This document shows positions 1-11,207 of a stretch of 64,000 bases of DNA, one piece after another; within the stretch, counting starts at the first letter, position 1; each line of letters begins with the position of its first letter. The position numbers and the translations under genes are program-made. The notes under the pieces were generated by a model, which was given only the letters and a program-made list of their open reading frames with translations, did not search any database and was not told the origin of the DNA. The stretch comes from Megaleporinus macrocephalus. Taxonomy: Eukaryota > Chordata > Actinopteri > Characiformes > Anostomidae. The stretch is taken from contig CM038725.1 in the NCBI GenBank assembly GCA_021613375.1, forward strand, positions 37,566,824 to 37,630,823, written 5' to 3'.

Positions 1-99
1 CGTCACAGTCTGACAGTACTGATTACTATTATTAATATTATTATTATTATTATCATTATTATAGTTCCGATAAAGTGTAAATAGTCTGTAGTATGAATA

Positions 100-136
<37 letters not shown>

Positions 137-370
137 GTTCCGATAAAGTGTAAGCAGTCATATAAATATTATTGTTATTATTATTGTTGTTATTATTATT
201 ATTATAGTTCAGATAACGTCTAAGCAGTCTGTAATATAAATATATTATTATTATTATTATAATTATTATTATTGTCATTATTATCATCATAGTTCCGATA
301 AAGTGTAAACAGTCTGTAATATAAACATATAATTATTATTATTATAGTTCCGATAAAGTGTAAAAGGTCT
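1..370. repeat. ATT-rich microsatellite with interspersed 18-bp unit
   Basis: Runs of ATT/TTA triplets are broken about every 60-80 bases by a motif close to 'agttccgataaagtgtaa' followed by 'cagtctgtaatata'. This makes a compound minisatellite of about five units. No gene is visible. Confidence 0.85.
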
Positions 371-395
371 GTAATATGAAGGTGTTTCATATTAC

Positions 396-404
396 CCCCC
401 CCCC

Positions 405-435
<31 letters not shown>

Positions 436-447
436 ACACACACACAC
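396..447. repeat. Poly-C tract followed by CA microsatellite
   Basis: About 26 C in a row pass directly into about 13 CA dinucleotides. Reading frames across it only give homopolymer-like peptides and are not genes. Confidence 0.95.
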
Positions 448-889
448 GTGTTGTCTATCCCCGTCCCTCGATTCCTTAGAATAGTCTTAGAATCGACTCC
501 AATCATGGTGTCATCTTTCATCTCGCAGGAAGAGAATATAAACAGGCGTCTAACAAAGTGCCTCGTGAAAGTAAAAGCATACACTGGTGGCTACCACGTG
601 ATCTGCTGGGGGGCACGGCGGAACACACCGCTGAATTACTGAGTCTGACAGTGACAGAAGCACACGGCTTACATGGTCTTCCTTTATAACGTCTTCCAAA
701 CAGGAGCAGAACGAACTGATGTTCCTCTGGAGGACCCTCAGAAGATCAGACCCCACAGAGAGAAGACCTGCAGTCCTTACAGCTCGTATCAGCAGCAGCA
801 ACGCAGACTTTCACAGACGCCAGAGTCCATTTAGTATTAATACTGATACAGATTTGAGACAGTGACCAGCAGTGAGGTCAGGAGCTGAG

Positions 890-2375
890 TGGACACTATA
901 CTGTACTGTACCATACAGTACTGCATTATACTATACTTCTCTATTAGTGTACTATACTGTACTATACAGTACTGCATTATACTATACTTCTCTATTAGTG
1001 TACTATACCGTACTGTACTATACAGTACTGCATTATACTAAACTTCTCTATTAGTGTACTATACTATACTGTACTATACAGTACTGCATTATACTATACT
1101 TCTCTATTAGTGTACTATACTATACTGTACTATACAGTACTGCATTATTACTATACTTCTCTATTAGTCTACTATACTGTACTATACAGTACTGCATTAT
1201 ACTATACTTCTCTATTAGTGTACTATACTGTACTGTACCATACAGTACTGCATCATACTATACTTCTCTATTAGTATACTATACTGTACTATACAGTACT
1301 GCATTATACTATACTTCTCTATTAGTGTACTATACTGTACTATACAGTACTGCATTATACTATACTCTTCTATTAGTGTACTATACTGTACTGTATCATA
1401 CAGTACTGCATCATACTATACTTCTCTATTAGTATACTATACTGTACTATACAGTACTGCATTATACTATACTTCTCTATTAGTGTACTATACTATACTG
1501 TACTATACAGTACTGCATTATACTATACTTCTCTATTAGTGTACTATACTATACTGTACTATACAGTACTGCATTATACTATACTTCTCTATTAGTGTAC
1601 TATACTGTACTGTACTATACAGTACTGCATTATACTAAACTTCTCTATTAGTGTACTATACTGTACTGTACTATACAGTACTGCATTATACTATACTCTT
1701 CTATTAGTGTACTATACTGTACTGTACTATACAGTACTGCATTATACTGTACTCTTCTATTAGTGTACTATACTGTACTATACAGTACTGCATTATACTA
1801 TACTCTTCTATTAGTGTACTGTACTGTACTATACAGTACTGCATTATACTATACTCTTCTATTAGTGTACTATACTGTACTGTACTATACAGTACTGCAT
1901 TATACTATACTCTTCTATTAGTGTACTGTACTGTACTATACAGTACTGCATTATACTGTACTCTTCTATTAGTGTACTATACTGTACTGTACTATACAGT
2001 ACTGCATTATACTATACTCTTCTATTAGTGTACTGTACTGTACTATACAGTACTGCATTATACTGTACTCTTCTATTAGTGTACTATACTGTACTGTACT
2101 ATACAGTACTGCATTATACTGTACTCTTCTATTAGTGTACTATACTGTACTGTACTATACAGTACTGCATTATACTGTACTCTTCTATTAGTGTACTATA
2201 CTGTACTGTACTATACAGTACTGCATTATACTATACTCTTCTATTAGTGTACTGTACTGTACTGTACTATACAGTACTGCATTATACTATACTCTTCTAT
2301 TAGTGTACTGTACTGTCCTGTACTGTACTGTACTATACAGTACTGCATTATACTATACTCTTCTATTGGTGTACT
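890..2375. repeat. Minisatellite, unit about 50-59 bp
   Basis: About 27 copies of a unit built from 'tacagtactgcattatacta', 'cttctctattag' and 'tgtactatactgtac'. Unit length varies because of extra 'tgtac' and 'tatac' pentamers. Copies after about 1690 mostly carry 'ctcttctattag' where earlier copies have 'cttctctattag', so the array grew in blocks. Each unit holds the dyad GTACT-ATAC-AGTAC. Confidence 0.92.
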
Positions 2376-4164
2376 ATACTACAATATACAGCACTGTACT
2401 TTGTTGTACTATATTATACTATAATATAATATACTATACTGAACTATACTACATTGTTCTACATTATATTGTACTGTACTGTAATATACTATACTATACT
2501 ACACTATACTGTTTTGTACAATCCACAATGCCACATACATGATCAAAATATGATTTATCAGTAGAATTATACCATAGAAACAGCCAGTGACGTAGAAACC
2601 GTGGGGGATGAGGGGGACGTGTCCCCCCCAATATCAGAAACAGGTAGATTTGTCCCGCCCAAAAATTAAACCACAGAAAAACAGAAACTGATTAAAAAAC
2701 TTTTATATTAAAAGCGCGTTTTAGCAGCGTTCGCTATTCATGCGCTGTGTTCGTTGTTAGCAACGGGCTCTGGTTGTTAAGTGGTCTCTGGGTCTTTCAC
2801 TTTGTTAAGGCTTGTATTGAGATGCCTGTTGAGAAATATCCTGCGGTCAGCAGCTTCACTGACCCGAGCTCTCGCCTCGCTGGAGCGTCGGGTAGCTCAC
2901 ACCAGCTTTAAACACGAGCTCAGTGATGAGAGCAGTGAACAGCAACGATGACCATATATACTTTAGTATAATGTGTTGTTATGGTAACAGACTAGGAGGG
3001 TTTGGGTTAGCTAACGTTAGAAACTAAAGTTACATTACTCTCTGACCATGTCCCAAAATAATAAATAAAATAAATACATTAATGAATAAATAAAAGGACG
3101 CCATCGTTAGAAGTGCCCTTGGTAGTGCAGTATGTAATGTTCCAGAGGGCGCTGTTTGGGACACAGCCTTACTGTCTAACATTAATGTTAGTCTAGTCTA
3201 GTCAGGAAACCTCAACATACATTTATTTATCCTTTCATTTCAGCACCATGCTCCAAATAAAATAATATATATTTTTAGTTATATATGTATATAATCCAGA
3301 CATTACATGTATAATTCACATGTAATGTGGAGTATCTAGTTTAGTTTGTAAAGTGATCTTTAATTGGATTTATCTAATAATAATCAGACGTACAGATAAT
3401 GTTGTATTTTGTTTATTTATTAGTAATTTACTGAAATTCCACAAAACCTCATATAAACAGTAATAATGTAGTGGTCTTAATCTCCAGTGTTGTAGGTCCA
3501 CTAACTGAAATTATTAATAATTAATAAATAAATCAATCAATAACACACAGCAGTATGTACTGGAGGTTTCAGAGTCCTACAGTGTGTCCAGGTTTAATAA
3601 TAGTTTATAAAACAGCGCCCTCTGCTGGACTAAATGCATCATTTCTACCCAACACTCTCTCACTGACAGATAATAAACTCACTTCAGTATAAATAACTCA
3701 CTGTATTTAATAATTCTGTTTGAAGGGTGGAGCTGCACTGTAATAACATCACTCTCAGTATCATATCAGTCAGATTCATCAATAAAGAATATCTTATATT
3801 TGATAGATGTTATAGGTCAGTTCACTGATGTTCTTCATGTGTGTTTATTCAGTGTTTAGTTTAATATATTATGGTTTATTATGGTTATTACTGTTATACA
3901 GTATTAGAAACGCTGACACTGCGTATTCAGTTATCTGAACAGTGTTTATTCACAGAAAGACTTACATTATATTTACATAACAGTGTCCACATACAGGTAA
4001 GCAGCATCACACCTGTAATTAGGAGAGACGTTAACAAGGTTAGGTGTAGCAATATGACGTACATGACATTTCGTTTTTGCCTACATAAATATAAAGAACT
4101 GCACTAACATTTCCTTCACCCGGGAACGTTATTATACATAAAAAGCTATTTTATTCCAGACAGT
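2376..4164. other. No gene recognised; possible transposon terminus at 2585-2640
   Basis: The stretch 'cagtgacgtagaaaccgtgg', followed by G-rich and C-rich runs to about 2640, resembles an hAT-type transposon end. I could not find a matching opposite end. The rest is AT-rich without a recognisable coding exon. A CTCF-like motif lies at 3614-3628. Confidence 0.3.
3614..3628 (-). promoter_or_regulatory. CTCF-like motif
   Basis: Read on the minus strand the 15 bases are CCAGCAGAGGGCGCT. This agrees at every position with the vertebrate CTCF core CCASYAGRKGGCRSY. Motif match only; binding is not shown. Confidence 0.45.
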
Positions 4165-4510
4165 AAACTCAGAAATATTAATCAATATTAATAGAGTAAG
4201 TAGTGTTTTACACTTTATTAATAAATATTAATCAATATTAATAGAGTAAGTAGTGTTTTACACTTTATTATTAAATATTAATCAATATTAATAGAGTAAG
4301 TAGTGTTTTACACTTTATTATTAAATATTAATCAATATTAATAGAGTAAGTAGTGTTTTACACTTTATTAATAAATATTAATCAATATTAATAGAGTAAG
4401 TAGTGTTTTACACTTTATTAATAAATATTAATCAATATTAATAGAGTAAGTAGTGTTTTACACTTTATTATTAAATATTAATCAGTATTAATAGAGTAAG
4501 TAGTGCTTTT
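4165..4510. repeat. 60-bp satellite array, block 1
   Basis: About six copies of a ~60-bp unit: 'aaatattaatcaatattaat', 'agagtaagtagtg', 'ttttacactttatta'. The same family occurs at 7838-8228 and in intron 2 of Ig-receptor gene C at 38993-39973. Confidence 0.92.
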
Positions 4511-4795
4511 ACATACGTCAGTGTGTTTATTTAACCCTTTCCAAGCTTCTCCTAAACAACCCAGTATTATTATCAGTTCTCATCTAATACCTGCTTTGAC
4601 TGCTCAGTACTTCATTAAGATAAATCAAGATTTGCTGCTGAAGGAACTGAACACATTCATACAATGTCTGGGGCGTCCAGGAGAAATCTGGAACCTAACT
4701 TTGTTCTTCAAACTGGATCAAGATCTGATCTACTTCTCTCACAATAACATATTCATGTTACTTTGTATTGTATGTCTGATTATTTACATCTGTTC
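4511..4795. repeat. Duplicate of an intron segment of Ig-receptor gene C
   Basis: About 285 bases nearly identical to 39974-40257, which follows the same 60-bp satellite in intron 2 of gene C. Satellite plus flank were therefore copied as one block. An open frame of about 100 codons crosses both copies. It has no splice or domain support in gene C and is probably not coding. Confidence 0.85.
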
Positions 4796-5442
4796 TAATC
4801 TTGATGTCTGAATGATGTCAGAGTTATCATCACAGTTATATCACATTTAGGACACTTATTAACACATTTGATGAGGTAAATTACATTCCAGTACACATTT
4901 ATATCTCTGTCAGTGTGTTAGAAGTGTAAATCCTGTAGTTGGGATCAAGTTAAAACGGCTTTGTATGAGGTGTTAGCCTACCATGCTAGCTAATTGAGCA
5001 GGGTTCGTGTGTAAACTGTTCTGTGTAGCTACTAGCAGACATAGAGCTGACTGAAGGACTGTTTATCTAAACATAACTGTGTAAATGGACACGGACTGTG
5101 TTCCTGGGGAGCTTCGTGAGCTGTACAGAGCTGGTGAGGTCAGACGAGGGAGCTGTGTTCGTCTTCGTGGACGCTCCGCCATTCCATGAGCCTCGCGCTC
5201 GCGCTGAACCGCTACCGCTACCGGACTGCTATCTTGGCCCTGTTCACACCAAACCTCCAGAACCGTTCTCAGGAGGGTTTGTGAGAACTGAGAGCTCCAG
5301 ACAGCATAAGTTCTGTTCTGCTTGTATTAGGTGAGTGAAGGGGCTGTTAATGTTTGAAGCCTCACCGCACCCAAGCTACAGTTCAGACCTGCAACGTTTG
5401 TTTTTGTTGTTTTATAGTGTGTGTGTGTGTGTGTGAGAGTAT

Positions 5443-6003
5443 TAGTGATGGCCAGATGAAGCCTCTTGAAGCATTGGCGCTTTCCCTCCAGATGGTTAAA
5501 AAAAGCTTAATTTCTCAAAGCCTAAAGTTTATTGTCATTTCAACTATTTGTGATGGCCTCTTGCAACATTGACAGTATGGGAGTAAACACTGCCAGGTAT
5601 ATACATAAAACACCTTAATTTCATTTAATGTGGTTCATTAATTTGTCCTTCTAATCTGTTTATGATTGTGTGGGTAACGCTAACAGAGCTCTGGTAATTA
5701 AAAAATCCTGCCAGTATGATTTCACTCAGTAAATAAATCCAACAGGACGTGAGATGTTTATATTAACTGCTGCAGTGGTTTTAAAAGAAGGGACAGTGAT
5801 TGTGGGGTGACATAATTTATTTTTTATTAACAAACAATAAATAACACCAATACTCGAACCACATACTGAACCAGCGAGGCTTCAGACATCATCAGTGACG
5901 TCACTCACCCTTGACGAAGCAAGCCTCGGTACACGCTTCATAAACGAGTTCCTGGATTTATCAAAACAAGCTCCGGAGCCTCGGTATCATTTGCCCATCA
6001 CTA
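5443..6003. mobile_element. Non-autonomous hAT-like element (about 560 bp)
   Basis: The left end reads 'tagtgatggccagatgaagc' and the right end, reverse-complemented, reads 'tagtgatgggcaaatgatac', an imperfect terminal inverted repeat. TAGTG-type ends and a short non-coding interior fit a deletion derivative of an hAT-superfamily transposon. An 8-bp target duplication is not clean. No transposase is encoded. Confidence 0.55.
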
Positions 6004-6963
6004 GTGAGTGAAGCTCCACCGACAGGTAACCATATTTGTTAGACAGTAACAATTGATTTTATATCTGCTCAGGGCCCTTCCTTTGATTTTTGTGTATGAT
6101 TTTGTGTTCAGTAGTACATTTTAATAGATTTGACCTGCGCTGCTAAGTGTGTTTCATTCAAGTGTTGTTATTACTTATACTTGTAGTCGCCAGTGTTTTC
6201 CCCTTTGGTTAGGGAAATGTTATTTTGTTGGTGTAAGGAAAATATCAAGGGGGACACAGAGTGGCACTTCAGAGCATACTAAGGTAATTTAATTAATTAG
6301 TTAATTTAAGACACACCAAACCAATACTACCATATATTGCACAGTACCCATCATATTTGGGACCCAGGGCCCTGCCTTCTTTTCCAGGTGTTTAGGCAGG
6401 GTGTTACATGAGTGATTTAATAAACAGTGATTTAAACTGATGTGTGTTAATGTGTTAAGACTATTGGTGGGAACAGATACTTTTGGTAGATATTTCAGAT
6501 TAAATTAAATTAAATCTGTTTATTAAGAGTGCATTTCAACTGATGATAATTAACATTTGATGTAGTTCTTTATATATTCTGTGTTCATCTGTATCAAACC
6601 ACAGTGTTTCTCACACATGACTGACTCAGTGAAATGTTTCTTACAGGAAGAGTCCCGGGTTCAAATGATGAGACAGAACAACCAGAGCAGGAGTTTATCA
6701 GCAGATCAGAACTGACGCTCTATATACGTGTAATGTTTACAGGACAGTTCAGCTTCTGTGGATCTCTGATTATAAGAGTTAATCACTATCCCAGTTAGTA
6801 ATCACATCACTGTGTACTGATCAATACTCATAACACACACTACACACTCTGTCTGCTTCTGTAGGACAGAGACTGAAACACAAACACGTTCTAATGTTCT
6901 CTACACAATCACAACCACGTCTCTAATGTAGTTCTGCCAGAGTTGTACATTAGTCAGAACAAC

Positions 6964-6978
6964 AGCGCCACCTGCTGG
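6964..6978 (-). promoter_or_regulatory. CTCF-like motif in left inverted arm (copy 1)
   Basis: The minus strand reads CCAGCAGGTGGCGCT, a full match to the CTCF core consensus. It lies in the inverted-repeat arm; the partner in the other arm points the opposite way. Confidence 0.45.
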
Positions 6979-7007
6979 AAGGAATAATCTGAGTCAAGAA
7001 TTAGCAA

Positions 7008-7195
7008 TTAGCACTAGTGAACATGCGCGCTAGGGGGCAGTGAGCACACATGCCCAGAGCGGTTGGCAGCCCTATCCATGGTGTCTGGGGAGCAGTTTGG
7101 AGTTAGGTGCCTTACTCAAGGGCACTTCAGTCGTGGCCTGTTGGTCCAGGGGATCGAACTGCCGACCTTCCAGTCACAAGACCAAATCTCTAATC
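7008..7195. mobile_element. SINE-like / tRNA-like dispersed repeat
   Basis: Carries 'ggtgccttactcaagggcac' and a B-box-like 'gggatcgaactgccgacctt', a composition common in fish dispersed repeats. A second copy sits at 45935-46185. It interrupts the inverted-duplication arm. Family name not assigned. Confidence 0.6.
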
Positions 7196-7328
7196 CGAAT
7201 CTCTGATTATAAGAGCTGATCACTATCACAGTTAGTGATCACATCACTGAGTACTGATTAATACTCATAACACACACATCTACACATTCAATGTTGTTCT
7301 GCCAGAGTTGTACATTAATCGAAACAAC

Positions 7329-7343
7329 AGCGCCACCTGCTGG
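7329..7343 (-). promoter_or_regulatory. CTCF-like motif in left inverted arm (copy 2)
   Basis: Same 15 bases as at 6964-6978, minus orientation, in the internally duplicated part of the arm. Confidence 0.45.
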
Positions 7344-7546
7344 ATGGAATAATCAGAGTGAACTGAAGAGCTGCAGGAAAGCCAGGAGCACTACAAACAC
7401 TGTCCATCACAAAAAGCTCACTTGTAGTGAAATATTTTGGAAACCGTTCCAATAACGTACAAGTGGAACCGTCCATTATCCAGTAGTGTCCCTGTCTGTG
7501 GTCACAAGACCTAAAACACACATACACATTGTATCTACTATATATA

Positions 7547-7548
<2 letters not shown>

Positions 7549-7580
<32 letters not shown>
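7549..7580. repeat. GT microsatellite
   Basis: About 14 GT dinucleotides followed by GTAT repeats. Confidence 0.9.
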
Positions 7581-7589
<9 letters not shown>

Positions 7590-7837
7590 AATATGTCTGC
7601 ACTTCCTGTTTTGGGTCTTGGGTTGTTGGTGGATTCTCTTCTCCTGCAGTAGATCTCACTCCTCTTCACTCTGCAGCTTCTTCTCTGTTGACTTCATCAA
7701 CCAGAGAGAATTATTTTGATCTCATCATCATCTGTGTGTTCAGATCCATCTGGGTTCTGAGTGTTCAGCACTTTTACAGTACAGTGCAAACGATTTATTG
7801 TATTTAAGAGCAATGTTTTCCAGACAGGAAGTTTTTA

Positions 7838-8228
7838 TTTACTCAGTAAACACTTTATTATTAAATCTTTAAACAGTATTAATAGAGTGAGTAGAGCTTT
7901 TACACTTTATTATTAAATATTAAACATTGTTAATAGAGTAAGTAGAGCTTTTACACTTTATTATTAAATATTAAACAGTATTAATAGAGTAAGTAGTGCT
8001 TTCACACTTTATTATTAAACATTAATCAGTATTAGAGTAAGTAGAGCTTTTACACTTTATTATTAAATATTAAACGGTATTAATAGAGTAAGTAGTGCTT
8101 TTACACTTTATTATTAAATATTAATCAGTATTAATAGAGTAAGTAGAGCTTTTACACTTTATTATTAAATATTAAACGGTATTAATAGAGTAAGTAGTGC
8201 TTTTACACTTTATTATTAAATATTAAGT
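7838..8228. repeat. 60-bp satellite array, block 2
   Basis: About six units of the family seen at 4165 and 38993. It starts with 'ttatttactcagtaaacact', the same lead-in as the array in gene C (38993). Confidence 0.9.
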
Positions 8229-9580
8229 GTAAGTGTAAAGAAACAGTGATCAGAACTGAGTCCTTCAGAGGAGAACGTCTCTCAGGATTTTATTTAGACT
8301 GTTAATTTCCAGACTGATGTCCTATTAACAGGTTGTGGTATTGAGAAGCCTATTATTTATGTATTTGTTTATTTTATCAAAACCACCAGTCAATGGAATG
8401 TGTAAAAATCTAAAAGTAATATATGGTCTGTCCAAAGAAAAACCATCTCCAAAATAGTAAGAGTACAGGAGAGAACAGCACCTGCCTTCATTATTAATTC
8501 ATTATTAATAACACATGCATATTTGCAATAAGTTAAATAAAAAGTCTTTGTTTTTATATTGTTGTTTTGTTTTGAAAAAGGTTGAAGATTTGGAGCTGAG
8601 GTCTAGAGCTGGACATTTCTGGACATTATGTGACAGAAATAAATCAAGACTTCACACATTCTAAGAAAAAAGAAACAATAAGTACATTTTTACATTGTTG
8701 TTGATTGCATGCATTTATTAGTATTCTTTATTAAAATTACTGTTCGTGATACCTGGTTTTACAATGTACACTGCAGCTGTCGTGTTCAAACAGTGCTGGT
8801 ATTCCATACTGCCCTACACAGAATGTGGGTTTACCCTAAATATGAAAGCAATGAGAGCTCACACACCTTCCTGTCTAACCGTCAGACAGAGGAGGCAGAA
8901 AAAGATGCCCACTGTAAAGCCCACTCTGAGTGTGGTACCAGTCTGAAGCCTGTATTCACTGTACACACATTTTAAAGAAAGTTTCAGGTGAAAATAATTT
9001 TAAAAGTAGTTTAATTCATACTCATGTATGTACACGTACTGAACTGCTGAGTCTGAACTGCAGGTCTTCTCGAAGGTCATGACACCTGAAAGGTCCCACA
9101 GCAGAGAATCTCTTCAACACTGAAACCTGAACATTAACTGGGATTAAAAATAAACCAGTAAAAAGCACAATGACCGCTAGACTGGTCAGTATTTACTAAT
9201 GTACCTCCAATATACCAACAATCTCATGTAGCATTAAATACTTCTGATTATATATTATTATGTAAATACACATGTTTTAATGAATCAGTTGTTTTACACT
9301 TTATAAAATAATGAAGTTCTAAAATTAGTTCTGCTGCTGAAACATTTTATCATGTTTTTCTTATTTGCGTCGTATGTGCTCAGAGGATTTTGGGGAATTG
9401 AAGGCAAGAAGGTTGTGTCTGCACTCTAAAAAATAAAACTGATGTATGTGATGATTTTTTAAAAAATATTGAGTAAAGCTGTGAAATTATTTATATATAC
9501 CGCCTGAGTTGAGTAAAAGCAAGTAAAAAGATTAAGTAGAATTGAGCAATCACATTTAGCTCTAAAGCATATAATATTGA

Positions 9581-9653
<73 letters not shown>

Positions 9654-10940
9654 CCTTAGATAGAGCAGATATAATTGAAGTGCTGGGTAAAGATGACTAC
9701 AAGAATTATGCTAAAGGATGACTTTAATAATTAATTAATAATTAATTTATCTAATAAAATCAAGTGTGAACAAAGCAACTGTACACACATTCATATTTTA
9801 AACATTTATTCCATCATCAGTTTAACACACGTCATTAAATTCAACCTGGTTTTCTTTGGAAATGGAATATGTAGAAAAGTATAGTCAGTATAGTGAATTG
9901 AACTTGGCTATCTTAAATATAGATGGAATATAGCAACAGATCATTCAATCAATTTACAACATCACACAACAGCAAATAGTGAACAGAGCCCGTTTGGAAT
10001 TAATAATCTCAATTTCGATTACACAGTAATAAAACCATTACTGTACAACTTCATATAGTATAGTAACTTTATATAACTTAACTACTTCTTGTTTTGAAAC
10101 TTTGTGTAAATGCTATGAGAAAAAATGGCTAAACTGAACTGCATATGACTGAAACCAATGACTGTAGAAAACCTGGACAGAACTTCTCTGAAAAACGAGG
10201 CTGAAAAGTGACGACAGAAGTTAAAGGAGACTTTCGGTGTGAAGTGGACTTTGGGTGTAGTGAAACATGAAAACTAATACAAACTTTATTTTCAAAAAGC
10301 CCACCTCTGTTCACCCCAGCCTTCTGAAATCCAGGGCTTTTAGCCGATGCTCCCAACAGGCTTACCGTACTCGGGCCAGGAGCACATGCCACGTTACTCA
10401 GAAAACTACTAACCATAAAAGTTCTGTATGAAGAAAGACAGAGTCGCTATCAAACTAAAACCAATCATGACTTCTGCTGCTGCCTATTTACCAAGATCTA
10501 CAGGTAGCCGAGGTGACTCTCCTTCTCAGCACTGTGGTCCTCCTCAGCAGAGTCGGCTCTCTCTTCACACGCTTTTTGTCTTGACGTTTACCTGAACTTA
10601 CTCAGTTTCTTAATTTGTTGTAGCAGAAAATGAAATAATGATTGGAAATAAATAATAACTGTAGTATTTTAAAACTGATCAGTTTAATTACTTCTATCTC
10701 AAACATTTTATTTGAAATTTGCCAAAAATATTAAGTACATTCTAAAAATCAAATTTGTTACTTCACTACTAATTTATTTTCTTGAAATAAACTTAAACAT
10801 TAGATGTAAATCTAGGACAAAATTAACTGTTGGAGATTTAGGCATTTACTTTGAAATGATATTCAGAGATTTTATTAATGCTGTAAAGCTTTTTATTATT
10901 GTGATATTTACAAAGCCACACAGTGCAAAAGAAATAAAAG
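8229..10940. other. No gene recognised; AT microsatellite inside
   Basis: AT-rich sequence beyond the 3' end of the minus-strand MHC gene. A run of about 34 TA dinucleotides lies at 9583-9651. Reading frames here (for example 8709-8975 and 10129-10416) match no family I know. Minus-strand AATAAA signals occur, one at 10285-10290, which could end the MHC transcript. Confidence 0.5.
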
Positions 10941-11207
10941 CAACTAAACCACACCAGAATAATGCGTATCATCTCTTTCCCAGTGCCTTCTTGTCTGCTT
11001 CACCCTGTTGAAGTAAAAAGACACGGTATTAAAGGATTTATAAACATTACTTTACATACACACAGAGAGATGAGGATGAAACAGTCAGCAACCGTTAGAA
11101 CAACATTTTAAATAGAAATGCAGGTTTTAGTTTTTAATCTAGATATTTGCTTTGTTTTCTGTTCTCGTTATAATTCTTTAATAATAAAAGTAAATACATT
11201 GACCGAC

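Larger units (their letters stand above)
6411..7516. repeat. Left arm of a large inverted duplication
   Basis: Reverse-complementary to 22453-23127 over most of its length. For example 'agtgatttaataaacagtga' at 6411 matches the complement near 23127, and the 'cagtagtgtccctgtctgtgg' region near 7485 matches 22480. This arm is longer because part of it is internally duplicated (compare about 6760-6980 with about 7200-7345) and a SINE-like piece has inserted. The arms enclose about 15 kb including the MHC class I gene. Confidence 0.85.

Noticed and set aside
4503..4811. 102-codon frame, also present at 39983-40303
   Set aside because: Shared because the DNA was duplicated; lies inside an intron of gene C and has no domain or splice support.
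5098..5334. 78-codon frame with Pro- and Arg-rich composition
   Set aside because: GC-richer than its surroundings, but no domain or conserved motif is recognised and it lies beside a transposon-like element.
7008..7195. tRNA gene suggested by a B-box-like sequence
   Set aside because: No cloverleaf or A box could be made out; it fits a dispersed SINE-like repeat.
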